Shown: one piece after another, positions 45,001-53,577 of the stretch
How the letters are laid out: each line of letters begins with the position of its first letter
Numbering within the stretch: position 1 is the first letter of the stretch
Source of the DNA: Hydrogenophaga sp. PAMC20947
GTDB taxonomy: Bacteria > Pseudomonadota > Gammaproteobacteria > Burkholderiales > Burkholderiaceae_C
Direction of reading: 5' to 3'
DNA: 64,000 nucleotides
Assembly (NCBI RefSeq): GCF_004795855.1
Contig: NZ_CP039252.1
Coordinates: 3,782,001-3,846,000 of the forward strand
Program-made: the position numbers and the translations under genes
Notes under the pieces: generated by a model
Databases searched by the model: none
What the model was told of the DNA's origin: nothing
What the model saw: only the letters and a program-made list of their open reading frames with translations

Positions 45001-48000
45001 AAGGACCGAGAGGCGTCCCTGCTGGAACATGTGACAGGGGGCGTCCTCCCCTGGTTCATCTTGGCCGCTGAGATCGCCTGTGGCCGCAAGCCTCAAAACC
45101 TTGATCATGAAATCGAGCTTGCACAGGGACAGACGCAATCTGCTTCGTCGCGCGACTATCAGAGGAGCTTCAATTTAGAGAAGGTGGCTGCCGTCGAGTG
45201 GGTGCAGATCCTGCGCGATGCGGGTTCCATTCAGCCAGCTCAGATCGACACACTGTTGAAGTGGGTCGACAAAAGCGATCACATCTACTCGAATACCCTC
45301 GTGAAAATGTGCCGTGTGACTGCGCGGACAGCAGGCCTTGGCGACCTTTCACTTCTACTTGGCAGCCGAGCGTTCGATCAGCTCGCCGCGTCGCGCAGCG
45401 ATGCTGAGACGCGGGTTGACGAACTTCAGGAACTGGCGCGCGCTATCTTTTGCGCTAGTAAATCGGAAGCCGCCGCATATTTCGACAAGGCGATCGATAT
45501 CGCCAGCAAGATCGGAGAGGAGCACCTCTCTCGATGGACAACGTTCCTAGATCTCGCGGACGCAGCACATTGCCCGGGTGAAGCGAGACCTCGGACCGCT
45601 TATCGGCTGGCACGAATCGCCGAGCTCAGTTACGAGCACATGGCCCGGGACAAATACATGGATTGGGACCGGTTGGTCAAGGGACTGGTCGGCATTTGCC
45701 CATCATCCAGTCTCGCAATTCTGAGTCGCTGGCGGGATCGAGAATTCGGCTTTTCTGGCAATCTATTTCCCGTCGCGATCTACACCCTGATTGACCACGG
45801 ACTACTTCCAAAGAAATCCGCAGTCGCCTTGAGTGGCATCGTCGGTGAATGGGAGCGGGTCAGCGATGTCAAAGCGGCGATTGAAGCAGAATCCGACATC
45901 AATCGAAAAAGAATGATCCTGCGGATCGCCTACCGATTTCTGCGCATCCAGTCGCAAGAAGCACCTACGTGGCGAGAACTTAAATCGCTGGCCGACTCAT
46001 TGGCGATGTCGCTTCCAGATTTGGAGAGGCTGCTTCAGGCATCTCAAGCCAAAGGAGCAAGTGGGTCGGCGACCGCGGTCCCCGCGTCGTGCTCTGAGCC
46101 TTACAAAGAGATGAAGGAGCCCGACTGGGATGCCATCTTCAGTGGGGTCAATCTCTGTGAGGCGGCTGCGGTTCTCATGGCGCGGCAATCACTCAAAACG
46201 GTTGACGGTCGTTCGTACGCTAGCGAGTTCTATGCGCAAGGCTGTCGGCGCGCACGACTGTCTGAGATCGACGGTTACCTCCGCGTGATTCAGTCGGATG
46301 ACAGGTTCAATGTGTTCAGCTTCATGGATGTCATGAGGCACCTCCCTCCGTCGAGCAAGAGGCTCCAATCAGTCCGCAACGAACTCAGGAAAGCAGCCCT
46401 TTCGCTTGCCGCGAACGAACCTAACCGCGTGGGGCGCCGAGGCTGGGGCGGTTCGGCCCCCTTTGATGGACTCTATGCAGAGGGCATCGTCTTAGAGAAG
46501 GACGTGGCGTCTGCCCGGATCAAGGGATATCTTTCACATTTAGACATACTTACTGCGGAAGACTTTTTCCACCTGGTGGACCCGCTCGCACGAATCTTTA
46601 CCAGCGACGAGGCGGACGAAGTGTTGAACTTCGGTTTCGACTTGTTAGATGAAGTTCTTGATGGCGAAGACGGCGATGGCCCATGGAACGACTCGCTCGC
46701 TCCCTCATCGTCTTGTGAAGCAGCCTTGGCCGGCTACTTGTGGGCAGGTCTCGCCCGCCCCGCCACTGCGGAGCGCTGGGAACACGCTCACTGCGTCCGC
46801 AACTGTCTTGAGCTCGACTGGCAAGTCCTACTGACTGCGCTGGCTAGCCGCGCATCGGCTGCCAACCCGGAACCGTTCAACGACCGTGGTCTGGTTTTCT
46901 ATGAGTGGCACGCCCGACAATGGCTCTGCCTTGCCTTGGCACGGGGCGCTATGGACGCACCGCGCGCCGTTGCTCCATTTCTAGCGTTTCTTGACTCCGC
47001 CGTAAGGGAGCCGCACGTCGTCATCCGGCACTTCGCATCGGATGCGTTGAGGCGTTTGAACGAAGTTTGTCCGTTACCCTTGGATTTGCTTGCAATTGCG
47101 AATGGCGAAAAACTCCCTGCGAGGGCAACGGAAATCTACGCTCGCGGCGAGTACGAGACTGTGGATGATGACGTTAGGGCTGGCGAGGCTGTGGACGACG
47201 ACGAGAGGTACTTCTTCGGCATCGATATCGGTCCATATTGGTTCGCTCCGTTGGGCCGCGTCTTTGGACTAAGCCAGCGATCCATCGAGCGGAAAGCGTT
47301 GGCAGTCTTGCGCGATCGCATGCCGCTTAGCCACTATCGTCGCGTCGGTGACCAGCGCTACAAACGCGGACTCTTTCGAGGACGAGGGACAGACCATTCA
47401 CAGGGCAGCATGCCAAAGGTGGAGGACTCGCTTGTCTATTCTTCCTATCACGCCATGATGTTCGTCGCTGGCCAGCTGTTGGAGACTAAACCAGTGCGCC
47501 GTCGCGCTGATGAAAAAGAGGACCCCTTCGACGACTGGTTGAAAGGGCAGTTGCTTACTCGTGGTGATGATCGGTGGCTTGCGGATCGACGTGATCCTGA
47601 GATCCTGAAGGCCGATCCCCTGAGCCGCCCTCAAGCTGATGCCTCATGGTGCTGGCAGGTCGACAGACAGTACCTGGATGACCAACTAACAACAGACGAC
47701 GGTATGACTGCCCTCTGGGGCCATTGGACGACCACCGATACGGTCAACGGTGAAACGGTATCGGTGAATTCGGTGCTTGTACCTTCGCGTCACGCGACGA
47801 CCTTTCTGGTTGCTATGCAAACCAGCCCTAGCCCGGGAGAGGTTTACCTTCCAGACGCGGATCACATTGACCATGGAGAGGAGGTTGATAACCCAGAGTT
47901 GAGGCTGTTTGGCTGGGTAACCACGGGAAGCGATTCTCTGAGGCTTGACGAATATGACCCTTGGGCCGGCAAGATCAGCAGCCCGGGCCCACGCCCTTGC

Positions 48001-48333
48001 CAGGAAATTCTCGATGTCCTGACTCCAATGGATGATCCTGACGCGAGATCATGGACGCTACCAGCAGGGGGTAGGCTGAGGAGCGAGACATGGTCGCGCA
48101 GCACCGGCTACGGGGAGGAGCGCGACTTCATTTCCGGCACTCGGCTCAGCGCAGACGGCAAGTTCATTCGCGCATTGTTGGAGGGTCGCCCAGACACTTC
48201 CCTAATCGTCCGTGTCAAGGTCCGCCGCAAGCCGCCTAAAGACGAGGGCGGCGAGGGCGACTACACCTTCTACAACTTTCCCTACAACCGTTACTACCTG
48301 ATCGGACACGATGGAATCACTCGATCGCTCTAA
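42076..48333 (+). CDS. Giant Cap4-like nuclease/STAND NTPase defence protein (Avs-like)
   Basis: Protein of 2,085 residues. Residues ~1-200 look like the Cap4/DUF4297 dsDNA endonuclease: GDQFHYQWAARQCLGLL, VIDVGLYYG and IRYVQLKHSS, a PD-(D/E)xK variant with QxK. A STAND/NACHT-like NTPase follows, with Walker A HADGGVGKSTLSAH near residue 287 and Walker B LCIIIDAADN near 387. The rest is a long helical-repeat region that could sense a phage protein. This nuclease-NTPase-sensor layout is that of the Avs antiviral ATPases, though assignment to a known Avs class cannot be made here. It overlaps the next gene by 23 bases. Upstream GGGAG is the likely ribosome site. Confidence 0.8.
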   Translation: MTKLNSVGPSRSGDQFHYQWAARQCLGLLTARDELVAVAIEGASLDEGDASTSIGDQVIDVGLYYGSEDVIAAKSIRYVQLKHSSKHAHDPWTASGLKGTIEGFAGRFKELEASLGLDVLAKKVRFIFLTNRPMDGTVLEALADIAAGSIAPRHHKIDELLKRYAASVGSSVQNFFAVFSVDAGEPDLWEQRNLLRQDLNAYLSEPDTEAALQLNELVTRRATDEGEKDRSVRLYNVLLALRVTEVDLLPAPSLISEPARVLPRVQQAEILATLLTAQRPVVIHADGGVGKSTLSAHLARAMPAGSVAVLYDCFGDGTYRQALKYRHRYRDALIQIANELAGQQLCLPLIPSSGTDPKQFMRAFVSRLKQAIDLLRARTPQASLCIIIDAADNGYMAAQEIGERAFVHDLINTDMPDGVRLAFTCRSHRRGHLGAPLDSIVIKLESFSKAETTIHLRLSYPEATDAEAAEFAFLSSDNPRVQALAMEGTPPIGDMLRALGPTPTTVQRAIGGLLTKAIDRLKAEWGPTEANQIDLICKGLAVLRPLVPISILAQIAGVPESAVRTFATEFGRPLFVKESGLHFMDEPAETWFNETFKPDAASLDAFLSKLKPLAATSSYVAAALPQLLLSAGRMDELIALALSNESLPDNPLERRDVELQRLMFALRACLKQGRDVAAAKLALKVGGEVAGETRQNKLIQENTDIAGVLLASDRIEEMVSRRTFGGGFHGSHHAYEAVLLAGNADLIPEATSRMRMAVDSLNAWSRLPPRRRNENKIEDADVAELAIGVLRLRGPAEAARFLKGWTPKFVVFRTTKLVAARLADVGEVKQLDELAEHAEGDVWMLLGLATEAARIAHLLPTEPLRHLMGILVNPKVKLPEEDLSWKSGSSVLDGVRSAITLALRGLPREDATWSETLRRYLPLDPPRQFHDFDDERAKFVRAYALEAALRGKRIELIDLAPKDVRPQFESKKSSIKDREASLLEHVTGGVLPWFILAAEIACGRKPQNLDHEIELAQGQTQSASSRDYQRSFNLEKVAAVEWVQILRDAGSIQPAQIDTLLKWVDKSDHIYSNTLVKMCRVTARTAGLGDLSLLLGSRAFDQLAASRSDAETRVDELQELARAIFCASKSEAAAYFDKAIDIASKIGEEHLSRWTTFLDLADAAHCPGEARPRTAYRLARIAELSYEHMARDKYMDWDRLVKGLVGICPSSSLAILSRWRDREFGFSGNLFPVAIYTLIDHGLLPKKSAVALSGIVGEWERVSDVKAAIEAESDINRKRMILRIAYRFLRIQSQEAPTWRELKSLADSLAMSLPDLERLLQASQAKGASGSATAVPASCSEPYKEMKEPDWDAIFSGVNLCEAAAVLMARQSLKTVDGRSYASEFYAQGCRRARLSEIDGYLRVIQSDDRFNVFSFMDVMRHLPPSSKRLQSVRNELRKAALSLAANEPNRVGRRGWGGSAPFDGLYAEGIVLEKDVASARIKGYLSHLDILTAEDFFHLVDPLARIFTSDEADEVLNFGFDLLDEVLDGEDGDGPWNDSLAPSSSCEAALAGYLWAGLARPATAERWEHAHCVRNCLELDWQVLLTALASRASAANPEPFNDRGLVFYEWHARQWLCLALARGAMDAPRAVAPFLAFLDSAVREPHVVIRHFASDALRRLNEVCPLPLDLLAIANGEKLPARATEIYARGEYETVDDDVRAGEAVDDDERYFFGIDIGPYWFAPLGRVFGLSQRSIERKALAVLRDRMPLSHYRRVGDQRYKRGLFRGRGTDHSQGSMPKVEDSLVYSSYHAMMFVAGQLLETKPVRRRADEKEDPFDDWLKGQLLTRGDDRWLADRRDPEILKADPLSRPQADASWCWQVDRQYLDDQLTTDDGMTALWGHWTTTDTVNGETVSVNSVLVPSRHATTFLVAMQTSPSPGEVYLPDADHIDHGEEVDNPELRLFGWVTTGSDSLRLDEYDPWAGKISSPGPRPCQEILDVLTPMDDPDARSWTLPAGGRLRSETWSRSTGYGEERDFISGTRLSADGKFIRALLEGRPDTSLIVRVKVRRKPPKDEGGEGDYTFYNFPYNRYYLIGHDGITRSL

Positions 48334-49003
48334 TGCAGTCATCGAGCTCGGCAAGCGAATCGTTGCCGGCTTGAAGCTGGGCGACGATGTCACTGCGCAG
48401 TGGATGGCCCACTTGGTCGCCGAGAAGATTTCCGCTGCCGAGCAAGCATCCGAAATTGCACGAGATACCGCGATAGCTGACTGCGTTGATGTCATCCTGA
48501 AACTTTGGGCGCACAGGTACACGTTGCCTCCATATATGCGACCGCTGAGGGAGTTGGACCCCCTGCTACGCACCCTCAATTCCTTGGGCGTGAATGAGGC
48601 GGATGAACTCAGGTTCTTCACGCGCCGGCCAAACAGCGATGAGCTAGGAGGCGCGACGGAGGAGGAAAAGGAGCTCTTTGAATTCGCGATCGATATCGAT
48701 CATGTGGCCAGGGAGCTGATTCGTTACATGCTCAGTGCTGCTGCCGAACGCTCAGCCGATTTGGTTCAGCCGTGGCTGGATGGTGCAATCAAAGGCAACT
48801 TAGACGCCACCGTTGAGTTGCGGATTGCGAGGTTCGCCTTAGAGGGGGGGCTGGTGAAGGAGCTGGAAGCTACCAAACAACAGGCCATGCGTGAGCGAAT
48901 CGTTAGGCTGGAGAATTTTGCGAACGCCGCCCTGCTCCTGGCCGGCGAGATGAGAAAAATGCTACCTCAAGACGTAGAGGAATTGGAAGAGCCGCCTGAC
49001 TGA
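48311..49003 (+). CDS. Helical partner protein of the STAND system
   Basis: Protein of 230 residues that is entirely helical, starting inside the end of the giant gene (ATG 48311), so the two are translated together. I do not recognise its family. No catalytic motif, membrane segment or signal peptide is seen. The C-terminus is acidic (LPQDVEELEEPPD). A role as accessory, chaperone or inhibitor of the STAND protein is inferred only from gene order. Confidence 0.7.
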   Translation: MESLDRSNAVIELGKRIVAGLKLGDDVTAQWMAHLVAEKISAAEQASEIARDTAIADCVDVILKLWAHRYTLPPYMRPLRELDPLLRTLNSLGVNEADELRFFTRRPNSDELGGATEEEKELFEFAIDIDHVARELIRYMLSAAAERSADLVQPWLDGAIKGNLDATVELRIARFALEGGLVKELEATKQQAMRERIVRLENFANAALLLAGEMRKMLPQDVEELEEPPD

Positions 49004-49731
49004 AAACCGCGTACAGCAACTTTTGCCAGCTCGACGCGGCACATTCCGTCCGGCTTGGGAGAGTCGCCACACTGTTCCAGCCTCACTTCCACCCCAATAT
49101 TGGACGCACAAAGCGGTCCTTCAAGAATGGCTGCAATCAGCCTTGAAGCGACCTTCAATTTTTCTATTTCGGCTTTGCAGCGATGGCTGCCAGTGGGTGT
49201 TGTATGGCGTACTCACGCTGACGGCCATGAAGCGGCTGTTGGATGCAGCGACCGGTGCCGGCCTGAGTGGCGACTGTAGGGGGTACTGCGGTCTTTGGGC
49301 TTTCGCGACCCTACTGACGAAGCGCCACTGACCGGTTCCTCATCACCTGGACTGGTGCTCTCGACCCAAAGCGGACATCCAAAACAAAACTTCAAACCAG
49401 CCACTCCATCCACTTCGGCCCTGCTCTAAGCCTTTTTGAAAGCGATGAGGTGGCCTCTACAGACGCTATAGTGCAAGAATCGCTACATCCCCAAAGCCGG
49501 CTCAAGATCCGGTGACTTCCAGAAAGGGAGCATTCCGGGTGTTGCACTTCCTTTACACCTGTGTAAGCAACAGGCCCGAGCGCCTAAGCCATTGATACAA
49601 CAACGTTTTCAACGTGGAAGACGTGACTAGCATATCCCGCACCGTCCAGAATATCTCGCAAGTTTTGCGGGATACGTTTCGTTGAACGTCACAAACCCGC
49701 CTGCGCAACCCCTCTACCGAATGGCCACGAG
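49004..49731. other. Intergenic region with decayed repeat sequence and operator
   Basis: 728 bases without a convincing gene. CTCGACCCAAAGCGGACATCC-like sequence near 49360-49380 belongs to a type of short intergenic repeat common in related genera (from memory). The part before the next gene holds a strong inverted repeat, listed separately at 49652-49674. Confidence 0.45.
49652..49674. promoter_or_regulatory. Inverted repeat, probable operator
   Basis: TATCTCGCAA pairs with TTGCGGGATA (one mismatch) in a 23-base dyad. A third half-site, TATCCCGCA, lies at 49633-49641. They are 58-100 bases before the start of the HEPN-like gene and suggest control by a dimeric repressor. Confidence 0.55.
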
Positions 49732-50958
49732 TTGAGTACACCGAATACAGTATTCCCGCCAGAAGTTGTTCGTGCTGTAGAAGCGGCCAAGCGAGCGCTA
49801 GTCGACATTGAGCCCGCTGGCCCACCACAGTCTAAGAACGAAGGCTCGGGGTTGCTCCTGTCCGCGAGGACCAAAGCGAGTTCCGAGTTGCCTGCCTACT
49901 ACCTCGTCTATTTCCTGCTTGTTGACGCGCTCAGCTTTCCGAGACTCGGCCAATGGGAGAAGTCTGCTTGGACCGTGCCGATCAGATACCGCGGAAGACT
50001 GTTTGGAGTCGAACACCGAAAGATGGGCCTAGGCATCTTCGCGCCGAACCTAGATTTCGGGGCCAGAAGCAGTGGAACGCCCACTGTCCAAGCAGAGCAG
50101 GACGCGATTGCCATCGCCAATCAGATTAGAGCTGCAACCGCTGCAGCCGAACCCTACTTCCAGTGGCGAGCTGAGCAGGCCGTCTCGACGTCAAAGTTGA
50201 ACGTTGCGAACAAGAGTGACGCACTTTTTGATCGCTACATCTACTTTCGAGACTCTTTCCATCGACTCACGGAAGAGGCGACGCGAAGACAGGGCGAAAG
50301 AGTCGTTGAAGAAAGCAGCCCAAGTGCCAACGTGAAGTTCACCAGCGTATTCGTTCCATCGCAGGCCCTACGCCGCGAAGCCAACTGGAACGCTCAGGCG
50401 GCAATAGAAGCCTTCTTTAGTTGGACCGAGCACGCTTTCATCCACTTGGCAATTCTGCAGGGCCGGCTGAAGACTGGCACCGATGTTGCCCAACTCGCCG
50501 AAGCAGACTGGAAGACAAAGTTCAAGGTAGCCCTGGCTGTTGCAGATGCCAGAACGAAGGTGCACTACGACGCACTTCTGGATCTTCGGGCCCAGGTTCG
50601 CAACTTTGTTGCCCATGGTGCCTTCGGAAAGCGCGGCGAGGCATTTAGCTTTCATACAGGGGCGGGGGCTGTGCCCGTTCTCCTTAGCAGCGAGCAGCGC
50701 CACAGGTTCAAACTTAATGGCCGCCCGGCATTCGAAGAGAGAACTGCCATCGACCAGCTCGAGCTTTTCCTGCAGTTCTTGTGGTCAGGCCCTTGCGCAC
50801 CCGCGCAAAACTATCTGAGCAGTGGTCTTCCAAGCGTCTTGACCTATGCAATGGACGGAACGTACACAAGTGCGATGCAGTCTGTTGCCGATATGGACGA
50901 ATTCGTCCAGGGGTTCATCCGCCAGGTTGATCGTGCAGCGGATATGGAGTGGTGGTGA
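49732..50958 (+). CDS. Unknown protein with a HEPN-type RxxxxH motif
   Basis: Protein of 408 residues starting at TTG (49732). It is mostly helical. Near residue 289 it has RAQVRNFVAHGAFGKRG; RNFVAH fits the R-x4-H signature (with Asn after Arg) of HEPN ribonucleases found in toxins and defence proteins. The family is otherwise not recognised. A partner antitoxin is not adjacent. The start is provisional because no strong ribosome site is seen. It lies between the STAND pair and the PIN gene. Confidence 0.6.
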   Translation: MSTPNTVFPPEVVRAVEAAKRALVDIEPAGPPQSKNEGSGLLLSARTKASSELPAYYLVYFLLVDALSFPRLGQWEKSAWTVPIRYRGRLFGVEHRKMGLGIFAPNLDFGARSSGTPTVQAEQDAIAIANQIRAATAAAEPYFQWRAEQAVSTSKLNVANKSDALFDRYIYFRDSFHRLTEEATRRQGERVVEESSPSANVKFTSVFVPSQALRREANWNAQAAIEAFFSWTEHAFIHLAILQGRLKTGTDVAQLAEADWKTKFKVALAVADARTKVHYDALLDLRAQVRNFVAHGAFGKRGEAFSFHTGAGAVPVLLSSEQRHRFKLNGRPAFEERTAIDQLELFLQFLWSGPCAPAQNYLSSGLPSVLTYAMDGTYTSAMQSVADMDEFVQGFIRQVDRAADMEWW

Positions 50959-50966
50959 ACAGTGAC

Positions 50967-51024
50967 GCCTAACCACTCGCTAAACCGGACTGCCGCAAAC
51001 CGCCGGTTAACCTGAACTTTGGGC
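50967..51024. repeat. attC-like palindromic segment
   Basis: GCCTAAC at 50967-50973 fits the integron R'' box and TTTGGGC at 51018-51024 resembles an R' box with one mismatch. The centre AAACCGG ... CCGGTTAA is partly self-complementary. The segment (58 bases) sits directly before the PIN gene, like the junction between gene cassettes. No integrase is in the window, so this is tentative. Confidence 0.3.
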
Positions 51025-51031
51025 ATCTAAA

Positions 51032-51883
51032 ATGGCGCCGCCTATCCACTATCTCCTCGACACCAACGCAGTGCTTCACTCGCCCGAAGTACTTGCGTCG
51101 GCGCGTCGCCTCAAGCTGCTCATTCCCAAGGCGGTCATTGGCGAGCTCACGTCTCGCGGTCGAGAACACATCCGGAATGTTGTTTCCTCACTGATCAACG
51201 ACGCGCTCAATGCCGGTGCAGAGGTTGTCAACGCGCCAGCACGTCTCAAAGACGAGCCCATCGCGTCCGATCGAAACGCGCAACGTCTGAGCTCCGCAGA
51301 CATGGACCTGGCGCGAACTGCGATCGGCCTTTCGGAACGAGACATTCCAGTATGTGTGGTTACGCTCGACAAGCCGATGAGCATGTTCCTGCAATCGCGC
51401 TCAATACGCGCGATCACCCCTTCGGACTTCCTGAACGAGCAACAAGAGAAGGCGACTGACCCTGCCCTGCTGTTGTCGGCACAATCGTTCAGCTCCATAC
51501 AAGTGCGCTACATGGCGCTGAGCGCACTGGTTGGTGGCGTCGGCGCGCTAGGCGCAAATGCGGCGTATTCAAACGCCGCATATCTCCTCAGTACAGCGCC
51601 AGTCTGGGGAACGGTCGTGGCTTTGCCTCTGCTAGGTGTCTTGCTCTTCTGGTACAGGCAGCGCTTCCGGCTTTCATACGGAATATTCGAGTTTGCAGTC
51701 GGGGTCATGATGTCGCTTTACGTCTTCCTACCAACCTTCGACTACAAGTCACTGAACGTCCTCCACGGCCTGCAAGTATTGGCAGGTCTCTATGTGATGG
51801 TGAGGGGGCTGGACAACGCGGGCAACGGGTTGCAAGGCACCAAGATGGAGTCAATTTGGAAGCGAGTCTTCGGCGGAGGCTAG
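51032..51883 (+). CDS. PIN-domain ribonuclease with C-terminal membrane segments
   Basis: Protein of 283 residues. Residues 1-135 form a PIN domain with acidic residues in order: Asp10 (LLDTNAVLH), Glu38 (VIGELTSR), Asp90/92 (SSADMDLA) and Asp113 (VTLDKPMS). From about residue 160 there are four hydrophobic segments (e.g. YMALSALVGGVGALG, GTVVALPLLGVLLFWY, FEFAVGVMMSLYVFLP), so the nuclease would be anchored to the inner membrane. A PIN-membrane fusion is unlike VapC toxins, which are soluble, and no antitoxin gene is adjacent. Possibly an abortive-infection effector. Confidence 0.75.
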   Translation: MAPPIHYLLDTNAVLHSPEVLASARRLKLLIPKAVIGELTSRGREHIRNVVSSLINDALNAGAEVVNAPARLKDEPIASDRNAQRLSSADMDLARTAIGLSERDIPVCVVTLDKPMSMFLQSRSIRAITPSDFLNEQQEKATDPALLLSAQSFSSIQVRYMALSALVGGVGALGANAAYSNAAYLLSTAPVWGTVVALPLLGVLLFWYRQRFRLSYGIFEFAVGVMMSLYVFLPTFDYKSLNVLHGLQVLAGLYVMVRGLDNAGNGLQGTKMESIWKRVFGGG

Positions 51884-51900
51884 AGATGCCTACTTCGCTC

Positions 51901-51991
51901 GAGCTGCGCGCTACGGCAGCCAGCCTTGGCCGCGCTACGCTGTAGTTCATCATGCTCCGCGCGGCCAAGGCCGGCTGCCTCTGCGCGCGGC
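51901..51991. repeat. Long hairpin with ~33-bp arms
   Basis: The arm GAGCTGCGCGCTACGGCAGC (51901-51920) continuing to GCCGCG at 51933 pairs with 51959-51991 at roughly 28 of 33 positions; the spacer is about 25 bases. It follows the PIN gene directly. It could serve as a terminator or as part of a recombination site. Confidence 0.6.
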
Positions 51992-51994
51992 TCA

Positions 51995-52200
51995 GCTCAA
52001 ACGTTGAGCGACTACTTTCCCGTTTGCCCACCGACCGCTCCTGGCCGACAGTGTGAGTACGAGGCCGCGCCAGGAAGCTGACCCTCGATTCTTAGGTTCC
52101 GCCATAGGCCAAAGACGGGTTCCAGCAGCCCTACGGGAAACCCGGTTTCGGCCAAGAGCGGTCGGCGAGCCAAGGGAAAAGCAGTCACTCAACGTTTGAA
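51995..52200. repeat. MITE-like element with ~52-bp inverted arms
   Basis: Arms at 51995-52048 and 52147-52200 match when one is reversed: both begin TCAAACGTTGAG, continue GACT.CTTT.CCC, and share CCGACCGCTC and TGGCCGA. The inside (~100 bases) has no gene. The size and form suggest a miniature inverted-repeat element or two facing recombination sites. The rest of the gap to 52287 is empty. Confidence 0.6.
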
Positions 52201-52287
52201 TTCACCCACCTGTGTGCCTCATCACGCAGATCTGGTGAAATGATGGGTTGGCGGCCATATGAGGATAGAGGGTTGGGCGCAGAAAGC

Positions 52288-52914
52288 TTACGGCCGCATC
52301 AGACGCTGACCGTCACAAGGCGTTCGAAACTTGTTCTTCGGAGCAAACATTCTGAGAGCCGGAGATTTCCTCTCGGTAAATGAGAGATCAATTAGTCCTG
52401 CTTCGTAATCCACGCCCCGATCATTGCCGGAAAAGAAACTTGCTACCTCTTTCATGTTTTTGAGCACGGTTAGGCTGATACCGCTGCCCTGACCCAGAGA
52501 CTCACTCACACAATAAGTGTATGGTCCGGCCGAAAAGAAAATAATAGCTTCTCCAGTATGTGGACTATCTCCGCGCTCGAACACATAAAACGGAGAGGAC
52601 TTCGTTGCAACTCTCTCGAACTCGACCTTCCCGATTGGGCCGAAGCGATACGAAACTAAATTGAAAGGCTCTGTTTGACTATCAGAACAGATCGACAGGA
52701 CTTTTCCAGTGCTACGAAGTATCCAACCCGGCTTTGTCATCCGCTCTTCCTCAGTGCTGTGCCGAGGATAGCGAAGCTCTGGCATTTTCGCATTTAGATA
52801 GGCGAATTCATCGGGCTTGCAATGCGAAGCGAGAATTGGCGTTTGTTGTGCTTGGCATACGCAGCATGCCAATAGTAGGATTGGAGCTGAGAGAAGTTTC
52901 GAATAAGATTTCAT
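52288..52914 (-). CDS. Exported protein of unknown function
   Basis: Protein of 208 residues starting at 52914 (MKSYSKLL). A signal peptide with hydrophobic core APILLLACCVC is followed by QAQQ, giving a likely cleavage near residue 25; a lipid anchor at one of the cysteines is possible. The mature protein has a few cysteines (HCKPDEFAYL, SICSD, YTYCVSESLG, RTPCDGQRL) that could form disulfides in the periplasm. I do not recognise the family. It is AT-richer than the flanking genes and is the last gene before the right transposon end. Confidence 0.65.
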   Translation of the reverse strand: MKSYSKLLSAPILLLACCVCQAQQTPILASHCKPDEFAYLNAKMPELRYPRHSTEEERMTKPGWILRSTGKVLSICSDSQTEPFNLVSYRFGPIGKVEFERVATKSSPFYVFERGDSPHTGEAIIFFSAGPYTYCVSESLGQGSGISLTVLKNMKEVASFFSGNDRGVDYEAGLIDLSFTERKSPALRMFAPKNKFRTPCDGQRLMRP

Positions 52915-53577
52915 AGCCGGTTTAACGATATAGATCATGATCGCGTAATGGGCGCGAACTTTTTAGTAATCTAATTGGCACGCTTTTTTACATGACGGAT
53001 TCAAATCTGAATTGCAACCTCTGCGACCAGGGTAGGTCAGCAAATGCAAAGAGCACTCTAGCCATAAGGTTGCGACAACACCAATCTGAAGATTTCGTGA
53101 CACTGGCCAGTCTGGTTCAGCAAAAGAGTTGAGTTCACGACACGATGCAAGTGTTTGGTATTTACCCAAAGCATACCCACGTATCGCGAGCGACCGCTTT
53201 TCGCTTGTGGGCTGGATGGCTGCTCTGGGTCGAAAGTGCCCGGTCGCCTTGAGCCCATCCGGTCGTTCGCGGCCAGTCCGAGTTCAATGATGGCCAGGTA
53301 CCCGCTCTTTAGCGTGAAGTGGTCATACGTGAGGCCGACCGTCGAATGACCGCTGACGGTCGCTGCTGGCGTCGAGGATGTCAACCCCGAGTGACTGCAG
53401 TCAGGCTGCCATTCAATCGCCGGGGACCATGGGCTGTAGTAGCCCGTAGGCGACGACAGATTTGGCTAGGAAGAAGGTTCTTTGGTCTGCTTCAGGTGGC
53501 GGACAACCAGGCTTGATCGCCCGTCACAGTGCTTTAGCGTGAACCCTCTGATCTATAAGAGACCAGAGCGGCGCAGC
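52915..53577. other. Right-end non-coding region of the transposon
   Basis: Over 660 bases without a credible gene. GAC-CGCTTT and GGTCG-type motifs (around 53190, 53265 and 53340) recall decayed copies of short intergenic repeats also seen near 49370. Nothing else is recognised. Confidence 0.45.

Noticed and set aside
51892..52010. A long attC site after the PIN gene
   Set aside because: GTTGAGC at 52003-52009 fits an R' box, but no RYYYAAC box is found at the other end of the hairpin, so the integron reading is not supported there.
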